NCBI GenBank assembly: GCA_026983955.1
Contig: JALSTB010000125.1
Span: 1 to 43,421 of the forward strand
Reading direction: 5' to 3'
Source of the DNA: Melioribacteraceae bacterium
GTDB lineage: Bacteria > Bacteroidota > Ignavibacteria > Ignavibacteriales > Melioribacteraceae
DNA length: 43,421 nucleotides
This document shows, piece after piece, positions 24,828 to 33,330 of this stretch (position 1 is its first letter; the number at the start of each line of letters is the position of its first letter). Below the pieces are notes generated by a model. The model made no database searches and was not told the origin of the DNA. It was given only the letters and a program-made list of their open reading frames with translations. A program made the position numbers and the translations under genes.

Positions 24828-25793
24828 ATGGAAATTATCAAATATACCGAGGAATGGAAAGACAAGTGGGATGAGTTTGTTTTAAACTCGAGTAACGGAA
24901 CGATGTTCCACATGCAAAAGTTTTTCGATTATCACGAGCCCGGGAAATTTCAATTCAATCATCTGATATTTTTGGAAAAGGGGAAAATTGTTGCATTGCT
25001 TCCCGGTAGCATTGTTGAAAACGGTACCGTCTTCGAATCTCCCATTGGTGCAAGCTACGGTTCCATTGTAGTAAAAGATATCAAATTCCGTAAAGCCCTT
25101 GAAATTGTTGATGTATTGTTGGATTGGGGTAAAAGGAACGGTATTAAAGAATTCATTTTAACTTCCGCTCCAATGATTTACGAAACATATCCCAATCAAA
25201 ATCTCGATTTTGCAATGTTGTGGCGGGGCTTTAAATATCAATTGCATTATATTTCCAGCGCAATAAAACTTGACAAGAAAATAGATATAATCTCAAGGTT
25301 TTCACCGACAATCCGCCGTAATATCAGAAAAACATTTAAGAACCCGGATTTGCGCGTTGAAGTTAACGAAAGGTATGATCACTTTTATCCGATTCTATTG
25401 AAAAACAAAGCGAAGCACAATGTTAAACCGACTCACTCTTATGAAGATTTGTTAAAACTTAAACAATTACTGCCCGACCGCCTTAAACTCTTTATGGTTT
25501 ACTATAAAGATAAACCGATTGGCGGTTCGCTAATGTTTTACCCGAATAAAAACGTTGCTCTTTGCTTTTATAATATGTTGCTCTATGAGTATGCACAACA
25601 TAAACCCATTCAACGTGTAATGTATGAAGTTGTGAAAGATTCCACCGAAAGGGGATTTGCTTATGTCGATATCGGTGTTTCACAAGATACCTCCGCCGAT
25701 AATCCTATGACGCCCAGTATCAGTCTGATCGATTTTAAAGAAAAGTTCGATGCAAAATCGATTATGAGAAATACGTTGCATTATAAATATTAA
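24828..25793 (+). CDS. FemAB/GNAT-fold acyltransferase-like protein
   Basis: The 321-residue cytosolic protein has the arrangement of FemAB-like double-GNAT proteins: an N-terminal half with GTMFHMQKFFDYHEPGKF and LLPGSIVENG, a positively charged linker (SPTIRRNIRKTFKN), and a C-terminal half with PIGGSLMFYPNKNVALCFY and 'GFAYVDIGVSQD'. Such proteins transfer amino-acid or acyl groups and are frequent in surface-polysaccharide loci. The two glycosyltransferases just downstream (12 and 9 bases apart) point the same way. The donor and acceptor are unknown. ATG 24828 matches the position after a likely promoter. Confidence 0.72.
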   Translation: MEIIKYTEEWKDKWDEFVLNSSNGTMFHMQKFFDYHEPGKFQFNHLIFLEKGKIVALLPGSIVENGTVFESPIGASYGSIVVKDIKFRKALEIVDVLLDWGKRNGIKEFILTSAPMIYETYPNQNLDFAMLWRGFKYQLHYISSAIKLDKKIDIISRFSPTIRRNIRKTFKNPDLRVEVNERYDHFYPILLKNKAKHNVKPTHSYEDLLKLKQLLPDRLKLFMVYYKDKPIGGSLMFYPNKNVALCFYNMLLYEYAQHKPIQRVMYEVVKDSTERGFAYVDIGVSQDTSADNPMTPSISLIDFKEKFDAKSIMRNTLHYKY

Positions 25794-25804
25794 ATAATGA
25801 TCTT

Positions 25805-26926
25805 ATGTCAGATTTGAAAACCGCCTGCATCACATTTCTGGGAAATCCCTACTTGGATTCGAGAGTTGTGAATTTAATCGACTCATTAAAAGCAAATAAC
25901 GTAAATGTTAAAGTCATTGCATTCGATTGGCAAACACCGGATTTTGTTACCGTTAAAGGTGATGTTACAATTTATAAATTAACAAAGCAGAAGTTTTCGG
26001 CTTTATTCTACATTAAGTTTTTATTTTTATTATTTAAAGCTCTTAGAAAAGTAAAAGCCGATTATTATTTCGCAGAAGATATTTACGTTCTGCCGGCAAC
26101 CTCTTTCTTCGCAAAAAGAAGGAAAGCAAAACTATATTATAACAGTCGTGAATTGTATTCACATATCGGTGGATTGAAAGATAAAAGGTCGATTCAGATG
26201 TTAATTAGTCTGGTTGAAAAATTTTACATCAACAAGCCGGATTACGTTTTGGTTACAGGAGAACTTGATGCCGAATATCTGACGCATATTTACGGAATAA
26301 CGAATACTTTATTATTAAGAAACCTGCCGAAGTTTAACAAGCAAAGTAAAAAAATCGATTTCCGGTCACGATTCAACATTCCGGAGAAAAGTTTGATTTT
26401 GTTATATCAAGGTGTTTTGCTCAAGGGAAGGGGGATTTCGTTAATGTTGAAAGCGCTCCGGGAATTGGAAGATACCGTTTTTATTGTTATTGGCGAAGGT
26501 GTTTACCGTAAAGATTTTGAAATGGAAGCTGAAGAGCTGGGAGTAACGGACAAGGTGTTTTTTCTTGGCACAGTTGAACACGAAAGGTTGTTGCAATATA
26601 CCGCCGGTGCCGATGTTGGTATCGCATTGATTGAAAATATAAGTTTAAGTTACTTCTATGCATTGCCCAATAAATTGTTCGAATACATTATGGCTGAAGT
26701 TCCGGTGTTGGTGACTAATTTACCGCAAATGAAAGCGATTGTTGATGATTACCGGGTCGGTGAATATATTACGAACGAAGAACCCGGGGAAATTGTTGAA
26801 ATTATAAAAAAATGGCAAACCAATCCCGCTATACTGAAAATTTATAAGGATAATTGCGTGGAAGCTTCGACGGAACTGAATTGGCAAGTTGAGTTCGATA
26901 AAATAAAACATTTATTACTTACCTGA
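25805..26926 (+). CDS. Family 4-type (GT-B) glycosyltransferase
   Basis: The 373-residue protein has a GT-B fold. The N-terminal domain carries YYFAEDIYVLPA and YYNSRELYSH. The C-terminal donor domain contains LYQGVLLKGRGISLML (about 199-214), VIGEGVYRKDFE, KVFFLGTVEHERLLQY and the E-x7-E-like segment IENISLSYFYALPNKLFEYI (about 278-297). It would transfer a sugar from a nucleotide donor to a lipid-linked or LPS acceptor at the inner membrane face. No signal peptide. It is co-directional with the FemAB-like gene and the GT9 gene and probably in one operon. The specific sugar cannot be told. Confidence 0.85.
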   Translation: MSDLKTACITFLGNPYLDSRVVNLIDSLKANNVNVKVIAFDWQTPDFVTVKGDVTIYKLTKQKFSALFYIKFLFLLFKALRKVKADYYFAEDIYVLPATSFFAKRRKAKLYYNSRELYSHIGGLKDKRSIQMLISLVEKFYINKPDYVLVTGELDAEYLTHIYGITNTLLLRNLPKFNKQSKKIDFRSRFNIPEKSLILLYQGVLLKGRGISLMLKALRELEDTVFIVIGEGVYRKDFEMEAEELGVTDKVFFLGTVEHERLLQYTAGADVGIALIENISLSYFYALPNKLFEYIMAEVPVLVTNLPQMKAIVDDYRVGEYITNEEPGEIVEIIKKWQTNPAILKIYKDNCVEASTELNWQVEFDKIKHLLLT

Positions 26927-26934
26927 TATTTAAA

Positions 26935-27972
26935 ATGAAACAAAAACGAATTTTAATTGTCAGACCCGACAGGTTGGGCGACGTGGTTTTGTCAACTCCT
27001 CTTCCGCGCGAAATAAAAAGGGAATTTCCGGATAGTTATGTTGCCGTAATGTTGAGAAAATATACAAAGGATATTTACCGGAACAATCCGCATGTTGACG
27101 ATATAATTTTGATAGATGATATTGAGCCCGGAAGCAAGAATTATTTTTGGAATAAAGTACGTGAAATAAAATCGCACCGGTTTACCCATGCGTTAATGTT
27201 GTTACCGGATGAGAAAATTAACTACATTCTTTTCTTTGCCGGAATTCCCAAAAGATACGGAGTAGGGCACAAATTTTATCAAGCTATTACTTTTGTTAAA
27301 GGAATAAGCAGACACAAATATAATCCACTGCGTCACGAAGCCGATTACTCAATGGATTTGGCAAGGGCAATTGGAGTAAGCCCGGCAAGCCTTGCAACGG
27401 AAATACATCTGACGGACGATGAGCTTGAAAAGTCGAGAGAATTGCGCAATGAATTTCTGGGTGGAAAAAAATACTTGGTCGGCATTCATTCAACCAGTGG
27501 CAATTCGGCTGCAAATTGGTCACCTCAAATGTATTTCGATTTAATCAGAAAATTGGCAAGCATGCCCGGCATACGGTTGATGGTTACCGATGTAAATATA
27601 CCGGAAGAGTTAATCGGAGTTGAAAATGTTATATATCCGGATCCGGATAATAAAAAATCTTTAAGGGAATGGTTTTCCATATTCAAAACCCTTGATTTGC
27701 TTGTTTCGTCCAGTACCGGACCAATGCATATATGTGCAGCGCTAAAAGTAAAAACCGTATCCGTATTTTGTCCCTTGCCGGCAGCATCACCAAAGCTTTG
27801 GGGACCGCTGGGAAATGAAAGCGAAATAGTATTACCGGAAAAACAATATTGCGATTCGTTTTGCCCCGGTGATCCTAAATTGTGCGACTTTGGCGGAGAG
27901 AAAGGTTTGGCTGTTGCTAAAGTTGTGGATGCCGTTAGCAGAATGTTGCGTAAAAATGGTTTATATGATTAA
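26935..27972 (+). CDS. Family 9 glycosyltransferase (heptosyltransferase type)
   Basis: The 345-residue GT-B protein opens with RILIVRPDRLGDVVLSTPL (5-23), the hallmark start of ADP-heptose:LPS heptosyltransferases. The donor-binding half has GIHSTSGNSAANWSP and SSSTGPMHICAALKVKTVSV, then FCPLPAASPKLWGPLG. Four cysteines cluster at the end (CDSFCPGDPKLCDFG), an unusual tail that might hold a metal. It adds heptose or a similar sugar to the LPS core. It follows the GT4 gene by eight bases and precedes the SRP RNA by 38 bases. Confidence 0.87.
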   Translation: MKQKRILIVRPDRLGDVVLSTPLPREIKREFPDSYVAVMLRKYTKDIYRNNPHVDDIILIDDIEPGSKNYFWNKVREIKSHRFTHALMLLPDEKINYILFFAGIPKRYGVGHKFYQAITFVKGISRHKYNPLRHEADYSMDLARAIGVSPASLATEIHLTDDELEKSRELRNEFLGGKKYLVGIHSTSGNSAANWSPQMYFDLIRKLASMPGIRLMVTDVNIPEELIGVENVIYPDPDNKKSLREWFSIFKTLDLLVSSSTGPMHICAALKVKTVSVFCPLPAASPKLWGPLGNESEIVLPEKQYCDSFCPGDPKLCDFGGEKGLAVAKVVDAVSRMLRKNGLYD

Positions 27973-27984
27973 CAAAAATATTTA

Positions 27985-27992
27985 TATATTTG
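27985..27992 (+). promoter_or_regulatory. Bacteroidota-type -7 element for the SRP RNA
   Basis: TATATTTG is an exact TAnnTTTG, 18 bases before the RNA's first paired base. TTTA at 27960-27963 is a one-mismatch -33 element with a 21-base spacer. Transcription should begin near 28000, leaving about ten bases to be trimmed. Confidence 0.45.
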
Positions 27993-28010
27993 TGTCCCCG
28001 TTTAAATTTT

Positions 28011-28100
28011 GCCGGGGCTAATTGACAAACCGGCGCCCAACCCCGTCAGGTCCGGAAGGAAGCAGCGGTAAGCGTCCGGTTTGGGTAGTTAGTTCCCGGC
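28011..28100 (+). ncRNA. ffs: Bacterial small signal recognition particle RNA (4.5S type)
   Basis: The SRP core loop GTCAGGTCCGGAAGGAAGCA is at 28045-28064, followed by GCGGTAAGC. The flanks fold into one long hairpin: GCCGGGG...CTAATT at the 5' end pairs with AGTTAG...TTCCCGGC at the 3' end, and AAACCGG pairs with CCGGTTT nearer the loop. The RNA has no Alu domain, as usual for the short Gram-negative form. It binds Ffh and guides membrane-protein targeting. TTTTTT follows at 28101-28106, so the closing stem probably also acts as terminator. Ends are set by the outermost pairs and may be off by a few bases. Confidence 0.93.
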
Positions 28101-28144
28101 TTTTTTATATTTAAAAATTCTTAATCTTTTAACTTGATTTTTTT

Positions 28145-28152
28145 TATTTTTG
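28145..28152 (+). promoter_or_regulatory. Bacteroidota-type -7 element ahead of nhaC
   Basis: TATTTTTG fits TAnnTTTG and lies 33 bases before TTG 28185. No good -33 element is seen. If it is active, the coding start cannot be as far upstream as 28134, which supports TTG 28185. Confidence 0.3.
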
Positions 28153-28184
28153 GTAAAAGTCAGGTTGAAATTCCACGGGTAATT

Positions 28185-30068
28185 TTGATAAAAAAAATAT
28201 CCATAATATTATTTCTTACTTTCTTTGCCAACTTAACAGCACAGGAAATTCAAATTCCAGGATTTTCTCTTAACGGAATAAAAACCCCGGTTAAAATTTC
28301 GGCTATTCCCGATTCTGTGAATTCGGTCTATTTGACAATCATAAGAAATAATAAAACCGAAAACTTCAAGCTCTTTGTAAAAAATTCAACGGTCGATACC
28401 TCGGTTATATTTCCATCCGCAGGAAATTATAAAGTAAGATTAAATATACCCGGTGAAGTTTATGAGGAAATAAGAATACTTCCGGGATGGTTCAGTGTTA
28501 TCCCGCCGCTAGTTGCAATACTTCTAGCGTTGATTATCCGTCAAGTATTGGTTTCATTGTTCATCGGAATTTACATTGGCACTATACTGATTTATAATTT
28601 TGATCCCGTTGAAGCGCTGCTCCGCTTGGCAGATACTTTAATATTAAATGTTTTAGTTGATTACGATCACATGTACGTCATTGTTTTTACGCTGCTGATT
28701 GGCGGAGTTGTAGGAATTATATCCCAAAACGGAGGAACGGAAGGCTTGGCCAGGCAAATTACAAAATTGGCTAAAACAGCTAAAAGCGGAATGATTGCAA
28801 GTTGGTTAATGGGTTTGGTAATCTTTTTTGATGATTACGCAAATTCACTTATCATCGGAAATATGATGCGACCGATTACCGATAAATTAAAAATATCACG
28901 TGAAAAATTGGCTTACATTGTCGATTCCACAGCCGCACCCGTTGCAAGTCTGGTTATAATAAGTACGTGGATTGGATATGAGCTCGGTTTGATTGCGGAA
29001 GGTTTAAAAACCATAGGGTCGGGAGAAAATGCTTATGATGTATTTTTAAAAACCATTCCGTATAGATTTTATCCAATTGCAGCTATATTTTTTGTCTTTC
29101 TTACTTCTTTCCTGGAAAGGGATTTCGGTCCGATGTTAAAAGCCGAACTACGCGCAAGAAAGGAAGGAAAACTTACAAACGACGATGTGGAAATAAAAAC
29201 ACTCGATTTGGAGAAGAGTAAAATTCCCGGGGAGAAGAAAGCAAATTGGATTAACGGCGCAGTGCCAATATTGATTATATTATTAGGAACAGTTACCGGC
29301 TTGGTTTATACGGGAATGTTAAACCTTGAAGCGGCGGGTTCCACAAATTACTCGCTTCAAAATATCATAAGTCATTCCGATTCGTATAAAGCTTTACTAT
29401 GGTCGAGTTTACTGGCAGGTATTGTTGCGGTTATTATGTCTGTTTCCCAAAGGTTGTTGAATTTACACGATTCGATGAATGCTTGGCACAAAGGCGTTCA
29501 AACAATGTTGTTTGCCGTTATTATTTTGGTTTTCGCTTGGGGAATAAGTAAAATCACGGTTGATTTGAAAACAGCCGATTATTTAATTTCGTTACTAAGC
29601 GAGTCGCTCAATCCGAAACTGTTGCCGGTATTGGTCTTTGTTATTTGCGGAGCGATAAGTTTTGCAACGGGGACAAGTTGGGGAACGATGGCAATTGTAA
29701 TGCCCATTGTAATTCCATTGGCAAGCGAAGTTTCTTCCATTGCAGGTTTAAGTGCTGCCGGAACCACAATTATTATTCATGGAGTTATCAGCTCGGTGCT
29801 GGCGGGTTCGGTTTGGGGCGATCATTGTTCCCCGATTGCGGATACCACAATTTTAAGCTCAATGGCTTCGCAGTGTAACCATATCGATCACGTTAGAACA
29901 CAATTGCCGTATGCTTTATCCGTAGGGGCGGTTAGTATGTTAATCGGCGATTTTTTAACCGCGTACGGATTGAATCCGTTTGTAGCAATTTTTATAATCT
30001 TCGCTTTGTTGTATTTGATTTTAATGTTCTTCGGTAAAAAAGTACGACCGGATAATTTGTATGATTAG
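28185..30068 (+). CDS. NhaC-family Na+/H+ antiporter with N-terminal signal peptide and periplasmic beta domain
   Basis: The antiporter core, from about residue 103, has many membrane helices and the NhaC landmarks FFDDYANSLIIGNMMRPITD, STAAPVASLVIISTWIGYE, GTSWGTMAIVMPI and GSVWGDHCSPIADTTILSS. It exchanges sodium for protons at the inner membrane. Before it lie a signal peptide (residues 1-20, MIKKISIILFLTFFANLTAQ from TTG 28185) and an Ig-like beta domain of about 80 residues, outside the usual NhaC plan. No ATG precedes the signal peptide; the frame is open to TTG 28134, but a promoter-like element sits there. It starts 85 bases after the SRP RNA and ends overlapping the uvrC stop. Confidence 0.85.
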   Translation: MIKKISIILFLTFFANLTAQEIQIPGFSLNGIKTPVKISAIPDSVNSVYLTIIRNNKTENFKLFVKNSTVDTSVIFPSAGNYKVRLNIPGEVYEEIRILPGWFSVIPPLVAILLALIIRQVLVSLFIGIYIGTILIYNFDPVEALLRLADTLILNVLVDYDHMYVIVFTLLIGGVVGIISQNGGTEGLARQITKLAKTAKSGMIASWLMGLVIFFDDYANSLIIGNMMRPITDKLKISREKLAYIVDSTAAPVASLVIISTWIGYELGLIAEGLKTIGSGENAYDVFLKTIPYRFYPIAAIFFVFLTSFLERDFGPMLKAELRARKEGKLTNDDVEIKTLDLEKSKIPGEKKANWINGAVPILIILLGTVTGLVYTGMLNLEAAGSTNYSLQNIISHSDSYKALLWSSLLAGIVAVIMSVSQRLLNLHDSMNAWHKGVQTMLFAVIILVFAWGISKITVDLKTADYLISLLSESLNPKLLPVLVFVICGAISFATGTSWGTMAIVMPIVIPLASEVSSIAGLSAAGTTIIIHGVISSVLAGSVWGDHCSPIADTTILSSMASQCNHIDHVRTQLPYALSVGAVSMLIGDFLTAYGLNPFVAIFIIFALLYLILMFFGKKVRPDNLYD

Positions 30069-31909
30069 GTAGATTCTAATTTATTTAAATTTTTATTTTT
30101 GTAGTAATTTGCAACAACTTTGGCTTTTGCTTTTCCTATTACCTTTGCCAATTCGTCTTCACTTGCGGTTTGAATATCCTTTAAGCTCTTGAAATTTTTC
30201 AGAAGTTTTTCGGCTATCTTTACACCTATTCCTTCAATTTCCAAAAGTTCGGTTGTCAAAGTTCTTTTTGAACGCCTTTGACGGTGAAACGTAATTGCAA
30301 AGCGGTGTGCCTCATCTCGTATTTGTTGAAGAAGCTTTAAACTTGAAGAAGTTTTGGGAATTGTTTGCGGGTCGGATGAACCGGGTAAAAATATTTCTTC
30401 CAGCCTTTTTGCGAGTCCGATTATTTCAAAATTTTTGAACCCCAATTTTTTCAGTACACTTACTGCACTCGATAATTGTCCTTTGCCACCGTCGACCATA
30501 ATCAAATCGGGCAAGGGCTCACCGCTCTCCTTCAGTTTCGTATATCTCCGTTCGATTACTTCACGCATGCTTGCAAAATCGTCCGGACCCTCAACACTTT
30601 TGATAATGAATTTTCTGTATTGGCTCTTTTTAGGTTTGGCATTTTCGAATACTACCATGCTTGCAACCGTATCGGAACCTTGAATATTCGATATATCGAA
30701 ACATTCTATTTTTTTCGGAATTTTTTTCAAAAACAAATCACGTTTAAGAGAAGTTAATACATGGGGAAGAGTGCCTTCGCGTTTCATTCGTTGTAATTGA
30801 ATGTCTTTCAATTGAAGCAATGCATTCTGTTTGCACATTTTCAGAAGTGAAAGGGCATTGCTGCTTTTCTTCGGGATAACAAATTTGGTTTTCCTTTCCG
30901 ATCTTTCATTCAACCATTGCAAAAGTGCGCCGGAATCTTCCGGTTCAACTTCAAGCAATATCTCTTTGGGAATTTCCGCAAATTCATTGTAATAAAATTT
31001 CAGAACTGCATTGTAAATTTTTCCCGGACTGTCATCGAGAGCCGAGGATAATTTCAATTGCCGTTTGCCAACCAGTTTACCTTCTCGGATGTTGAGAACG
31101 GTGGCTGCAACGTCTTTATCTTCAACCGCAACACTTAATACATCCCGGTCTTCAAAATCGTTACTTACCACTTTTTGTTTAGCGGAATAAATTTCCAAAC
31201 GTTTTAATTTATCCCGGATTTCGGAAGCCTTTTCGAAATTCAGTTTTTTTGCTTCCTCTTCCATTTGTTGTTTCAGCTCGGCAATTAACGAGGTTGTTTT
31301 ACCGCGCAGAACCTTAATAACTTCCTGTACCATTTTATTATAGTCTTCTTCGGAAATCAACCCTTCACACGGACCGTCGCATTTTTTAATATGATAGTCG
31401 AGACAAACTTTGATTTTCTTTTTCCTTATCACTTCGTCGTCAATGTAATATTTACAGCTTCTTATTTTGAAAGTTTGGTTAATCATGCGAAGTGAAGCTT
31501 TCATTTTTTTTACATCGGTATAAGGTCCGAAGTAAAGCGAACCGTCGCGGACGATTTGCCGTGTGGAAAATATTTGCGGATAAGGTTCTTTGGTAACACG
31601 GATGTACGGGTAAGATTTATCGTCTTTCAAATTAACATTGTATCGCGGTTTTAGTTTTTTAATTAAGTTATTTTCGAGAACCAGAGCCTCGATTTCATTA
31701 TCGGTAATTATGGTTTCCAAATCTGCAATTTTGGATACTAATGCTTTGGTTTTGGGGGAATCCAAATTACTTTGAAAATACGAACGGATACGGCTCCGTA
31801 AGTCTTTGGCTTTACCTACATAAATTACTTTTCCTTTAGCGTCGATAAATTGATAAACACCGGGTAAAGCCGGAACCGCCTCGAGTTTTACTTTTAATTC
31901 GGGTTTCAT
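30065..31909 (-). CDS. uvrC: Excinuclease ABC subunit C
   Basis: UvrC makes the two incisions of nucleotide excision repair in the UvrBC-DNA complex. The 614-residue protein has an N-terminal GIY-YIG nuclease (GVYQFIDAKGKVIYVGKAKD, residues 17-36), a cysteine-rich stretch (CKYYID ... CLDYHIKKCDGPCEG), a UVR motif (EEEAKKLNFEKASEIRDKLK, about 215-234), the RNase-H-like C-terminal nuclease (FDISNIQGSDTVASMVVF and LIMVDGGKGQLSSA) and a helix-hairpin-helix pair (LEIEGIGVKIAEKLLKNFK). Length is normal. It converges with nhaC, sharing bases 30065-30067 at the stops. No terminator is visible at this junction. Confidence 0.96.
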   Translation of the reverse strand: MKPELKVKLEAVPALPGVYQFIDAKGKVIYVGKAKDLRSRIRSYFQSNLDSPKTKALVSKIADLETIITDNEIEALVLENNLIKKLKPRYNVNLKDDKSYPYIRVTKEPYPQIFSTRQIVRDGSLYFGPYTDVKKMKASLRMINQTFKIRSCKYYIDDEVIRKKKIKVCLDYHIKKCDGPCEGLISEEDYNKMVQEVIKVLRGKTTSLIAELKQQMEEEAKKLNFEKASEIRDKLKRLEIYSAKQKVVSNDFEDRDVLSVAVEDKDVAATVLNIREGKLVGKRQLKLSSALDDSPGKIYNAVLKFYYNEFAEIPKEILLEVEPEDSGALLQWLNERSERKTKFVIPKKSSNALSLLKMCKQNALLQLKDIQLQRMKREGTLPHVLTSLKRDLFLKKIPKKIECFDISNIQGSDTVASMVVFENAKPKKSQYRKFIIKSVEGPDDFASMREVIERRYTKLKESGEPLPDLIMVDGGKGQLSSAVSVLKKLGFKNFEIIGLAKRLEEIFLPGSSDPQTIPKTSSSLKLLQQIRDEAHRFAITFHRQRRSKRTLTTELLEIEGIGVKIAEKLLKNFKSLKDIQTASEDELAKVIGKAKAKVVANYYKNKNLNKLEST

Positions 31910-31989
31910 ACCCCAAAGTATAAAGTATTATTGTATTGTTATCAAGTGGAATTGAAAATTAAGGCAGCGCAAAAAAGTTTAATAATATT

Positions 31990-33228
31990 TTATTTAAATA
32001 CATAATTTTTTGGTACTACAACAATTCCGGTATCGGTAACTTTGAAAAGTTTTCTGTCTTTGTCCGGATCGAACCCGATTTCAATACCTTCGGGAACAAT
32101 TACGTTTTTATCGATAATCGCTCTTCTGATACGGGTATGCCGGCCTATATTGCAGTTATCCATAATTATCGAATCGGTGATATAAGTGTAGGAATTAACC
32201 CGGACATTGGGTCCCAATATTGAACGTTCTACCAGACCGCCGGAAATAATCGTTCCATCGGTTATTAGTGAATTTATCGCTCTTCCTATTCGTTCGCCTT
32301 CGTGCGACAGTGTTTTGGCTGGCGGAGATTGAAGTTGACGGGTACGCAAGGGCCAGTCCACATCATAAAGATTGAATTCTGGATTAACGCTAATCAAATC
32401 CATATTGGCCGTGTAATAACTGTCGAGTGTACCTACATCAACCCAATAAGGTTGTTCTTTTTTGTTTTCATCTTCAAATCTGAAACCGTAAATATCATAC
32501 CCCTCTTTAATCATAAAGGGAATAACATTTTTACCGAAATCTTCATAAGGAATCCCTTGCTCTGTCATTTTGTTCAGCACAGAAATTAAAACCTCGACTG
32601 AGAAAACGTAAATCCCCATATTTATCAGTGAGTAACCGGGGCGTGAAGGAATGACAGGTGGATTTTCAGGTTTTTCAATGAAAGATAAAACTTTATAATC
32701 CTTATCGATTTCAATTACACCGAACCTCGAAGCCTTTTCTTGTTCGGTAACGATGCATGAAATCGAAAGGTCGGCTTTCTTTTCGGTATGGTATTGGATC
32801 ATTTTCAAATAATCCATTTTGTATATATGATCTCCGGATAAGACGAGAACCCATTTATTAAATTCCGGTTCCATCAAATTCAAATTTTGAAATATGGCGT
32901 CGGCCGTACCTTTGTACCATGAACTGCCAAGCTTTTGTTGCGGCGGAATGGTATAAATAAATTCGCGTAATTCAGGATGGAAAATATTCCATGCTTCGTA
33001 AATATGTTTGTTTAACGAATCGGATTTGTATTGAGTTAAAACGTAAATTTTTCTTAAACCCGAATTCAAACAATTGGAAAGCGTAAAATCAATTATCCGG
33101 TATTTCCCTCCGAAAGGAACGGAAGGTTTTGTTCTGTAAGCTGTAAGCGGAAGAAGCCTTTCACCCATTCCGCCTGCAAGTATCATTGTAATGGTATCCC
33201 GAACAATTGACGAGCCGATGAATGCCAT
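31990..33228 (-). CDS. glgC: Glucose-1-phosphate adenylyltransferase
   Basis: GlgC makes ADP-glucose from glucose-1-phosphate and ATP, the committed step of bacterial glycogen synthesis. The 412-residue protein has the nucleotidyltransferase start ILAGGMGERLLPLTAYRTKP (16-35), FGGKYRIIDFTLSNCLNSG, LSGDHIYKMDYLKMIQYH and FIEKPENPP, followed by the C-terminal left-handed beta-helix with hexapeptide repeats (NVRVNSYTYITDSIIMDNCN). Length fits the family. No other glg gene is in the window. On the minus strand it precedes uvrC by 80 bases, and it is divergent from the M1 peptidase across a gap of 102 bases. Confidence 0.95.
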   Translation of the reverse strand: MAFIGSSIVRDTITMILAGGMGERLLPLTAYRTKPSVPFGGKYRIIDFTLSNCLNSGLRKIYVLTQYKSDSLNKHIYEAWNIFHPELREFIYTIPPQQKLGSSWYKGTADAIFQNLNLMEPEFNKWVLVLSGDHIYKMDYLKMIQYHTEKKADLSISCIVTEQEKASRFGVIEIDKDYKVLSFIEKPENPPVIPSRPGYSLINMGIYVFSVEVLISVLNKMTEQGIPYEDFGKNVIPFMIKEGYDIYGFRFEDENKKEQPYWVDVGTLDSYYTANMDLISVNPEFNLYDVDWPLRTRQLQSPPAKTLSHEGERIGRAINSLITDGTIISGGLVERSILGPNVRVNSYTYITDSIIMDNCNIGRHTRIRRAIIDKNVIVPEGIEIGFDPDKDRKLFKVTDTGIVVVPKNYVFK

Positions 33229-33330
33229 TGTTGTACCCTAATTTATAGTATGCTGTTTATCTATTGGATTTATGGTAAATTCACTAAATTAAAGAGCAAA
33301 ATACTTTTTCTATATTTAATTATATAAGAT

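Noticed and set aside
24764-24874. Small frame MKNFITLLILLLLHLPK... that looks like a leftover signal peptide
   Set aside because: It runs out of phase into the FemAB-like gene after 36 codons and overlaps a promoter-like element; no ribosome site. Treated as promoter sequence.
31911-31930. TATACTTTG on the minus strand as uvrC promoter
   Set aside because: Element is one base longer than TAnnTTTG and would leave a leaderless transcript starting at the ATG; left unannotated.
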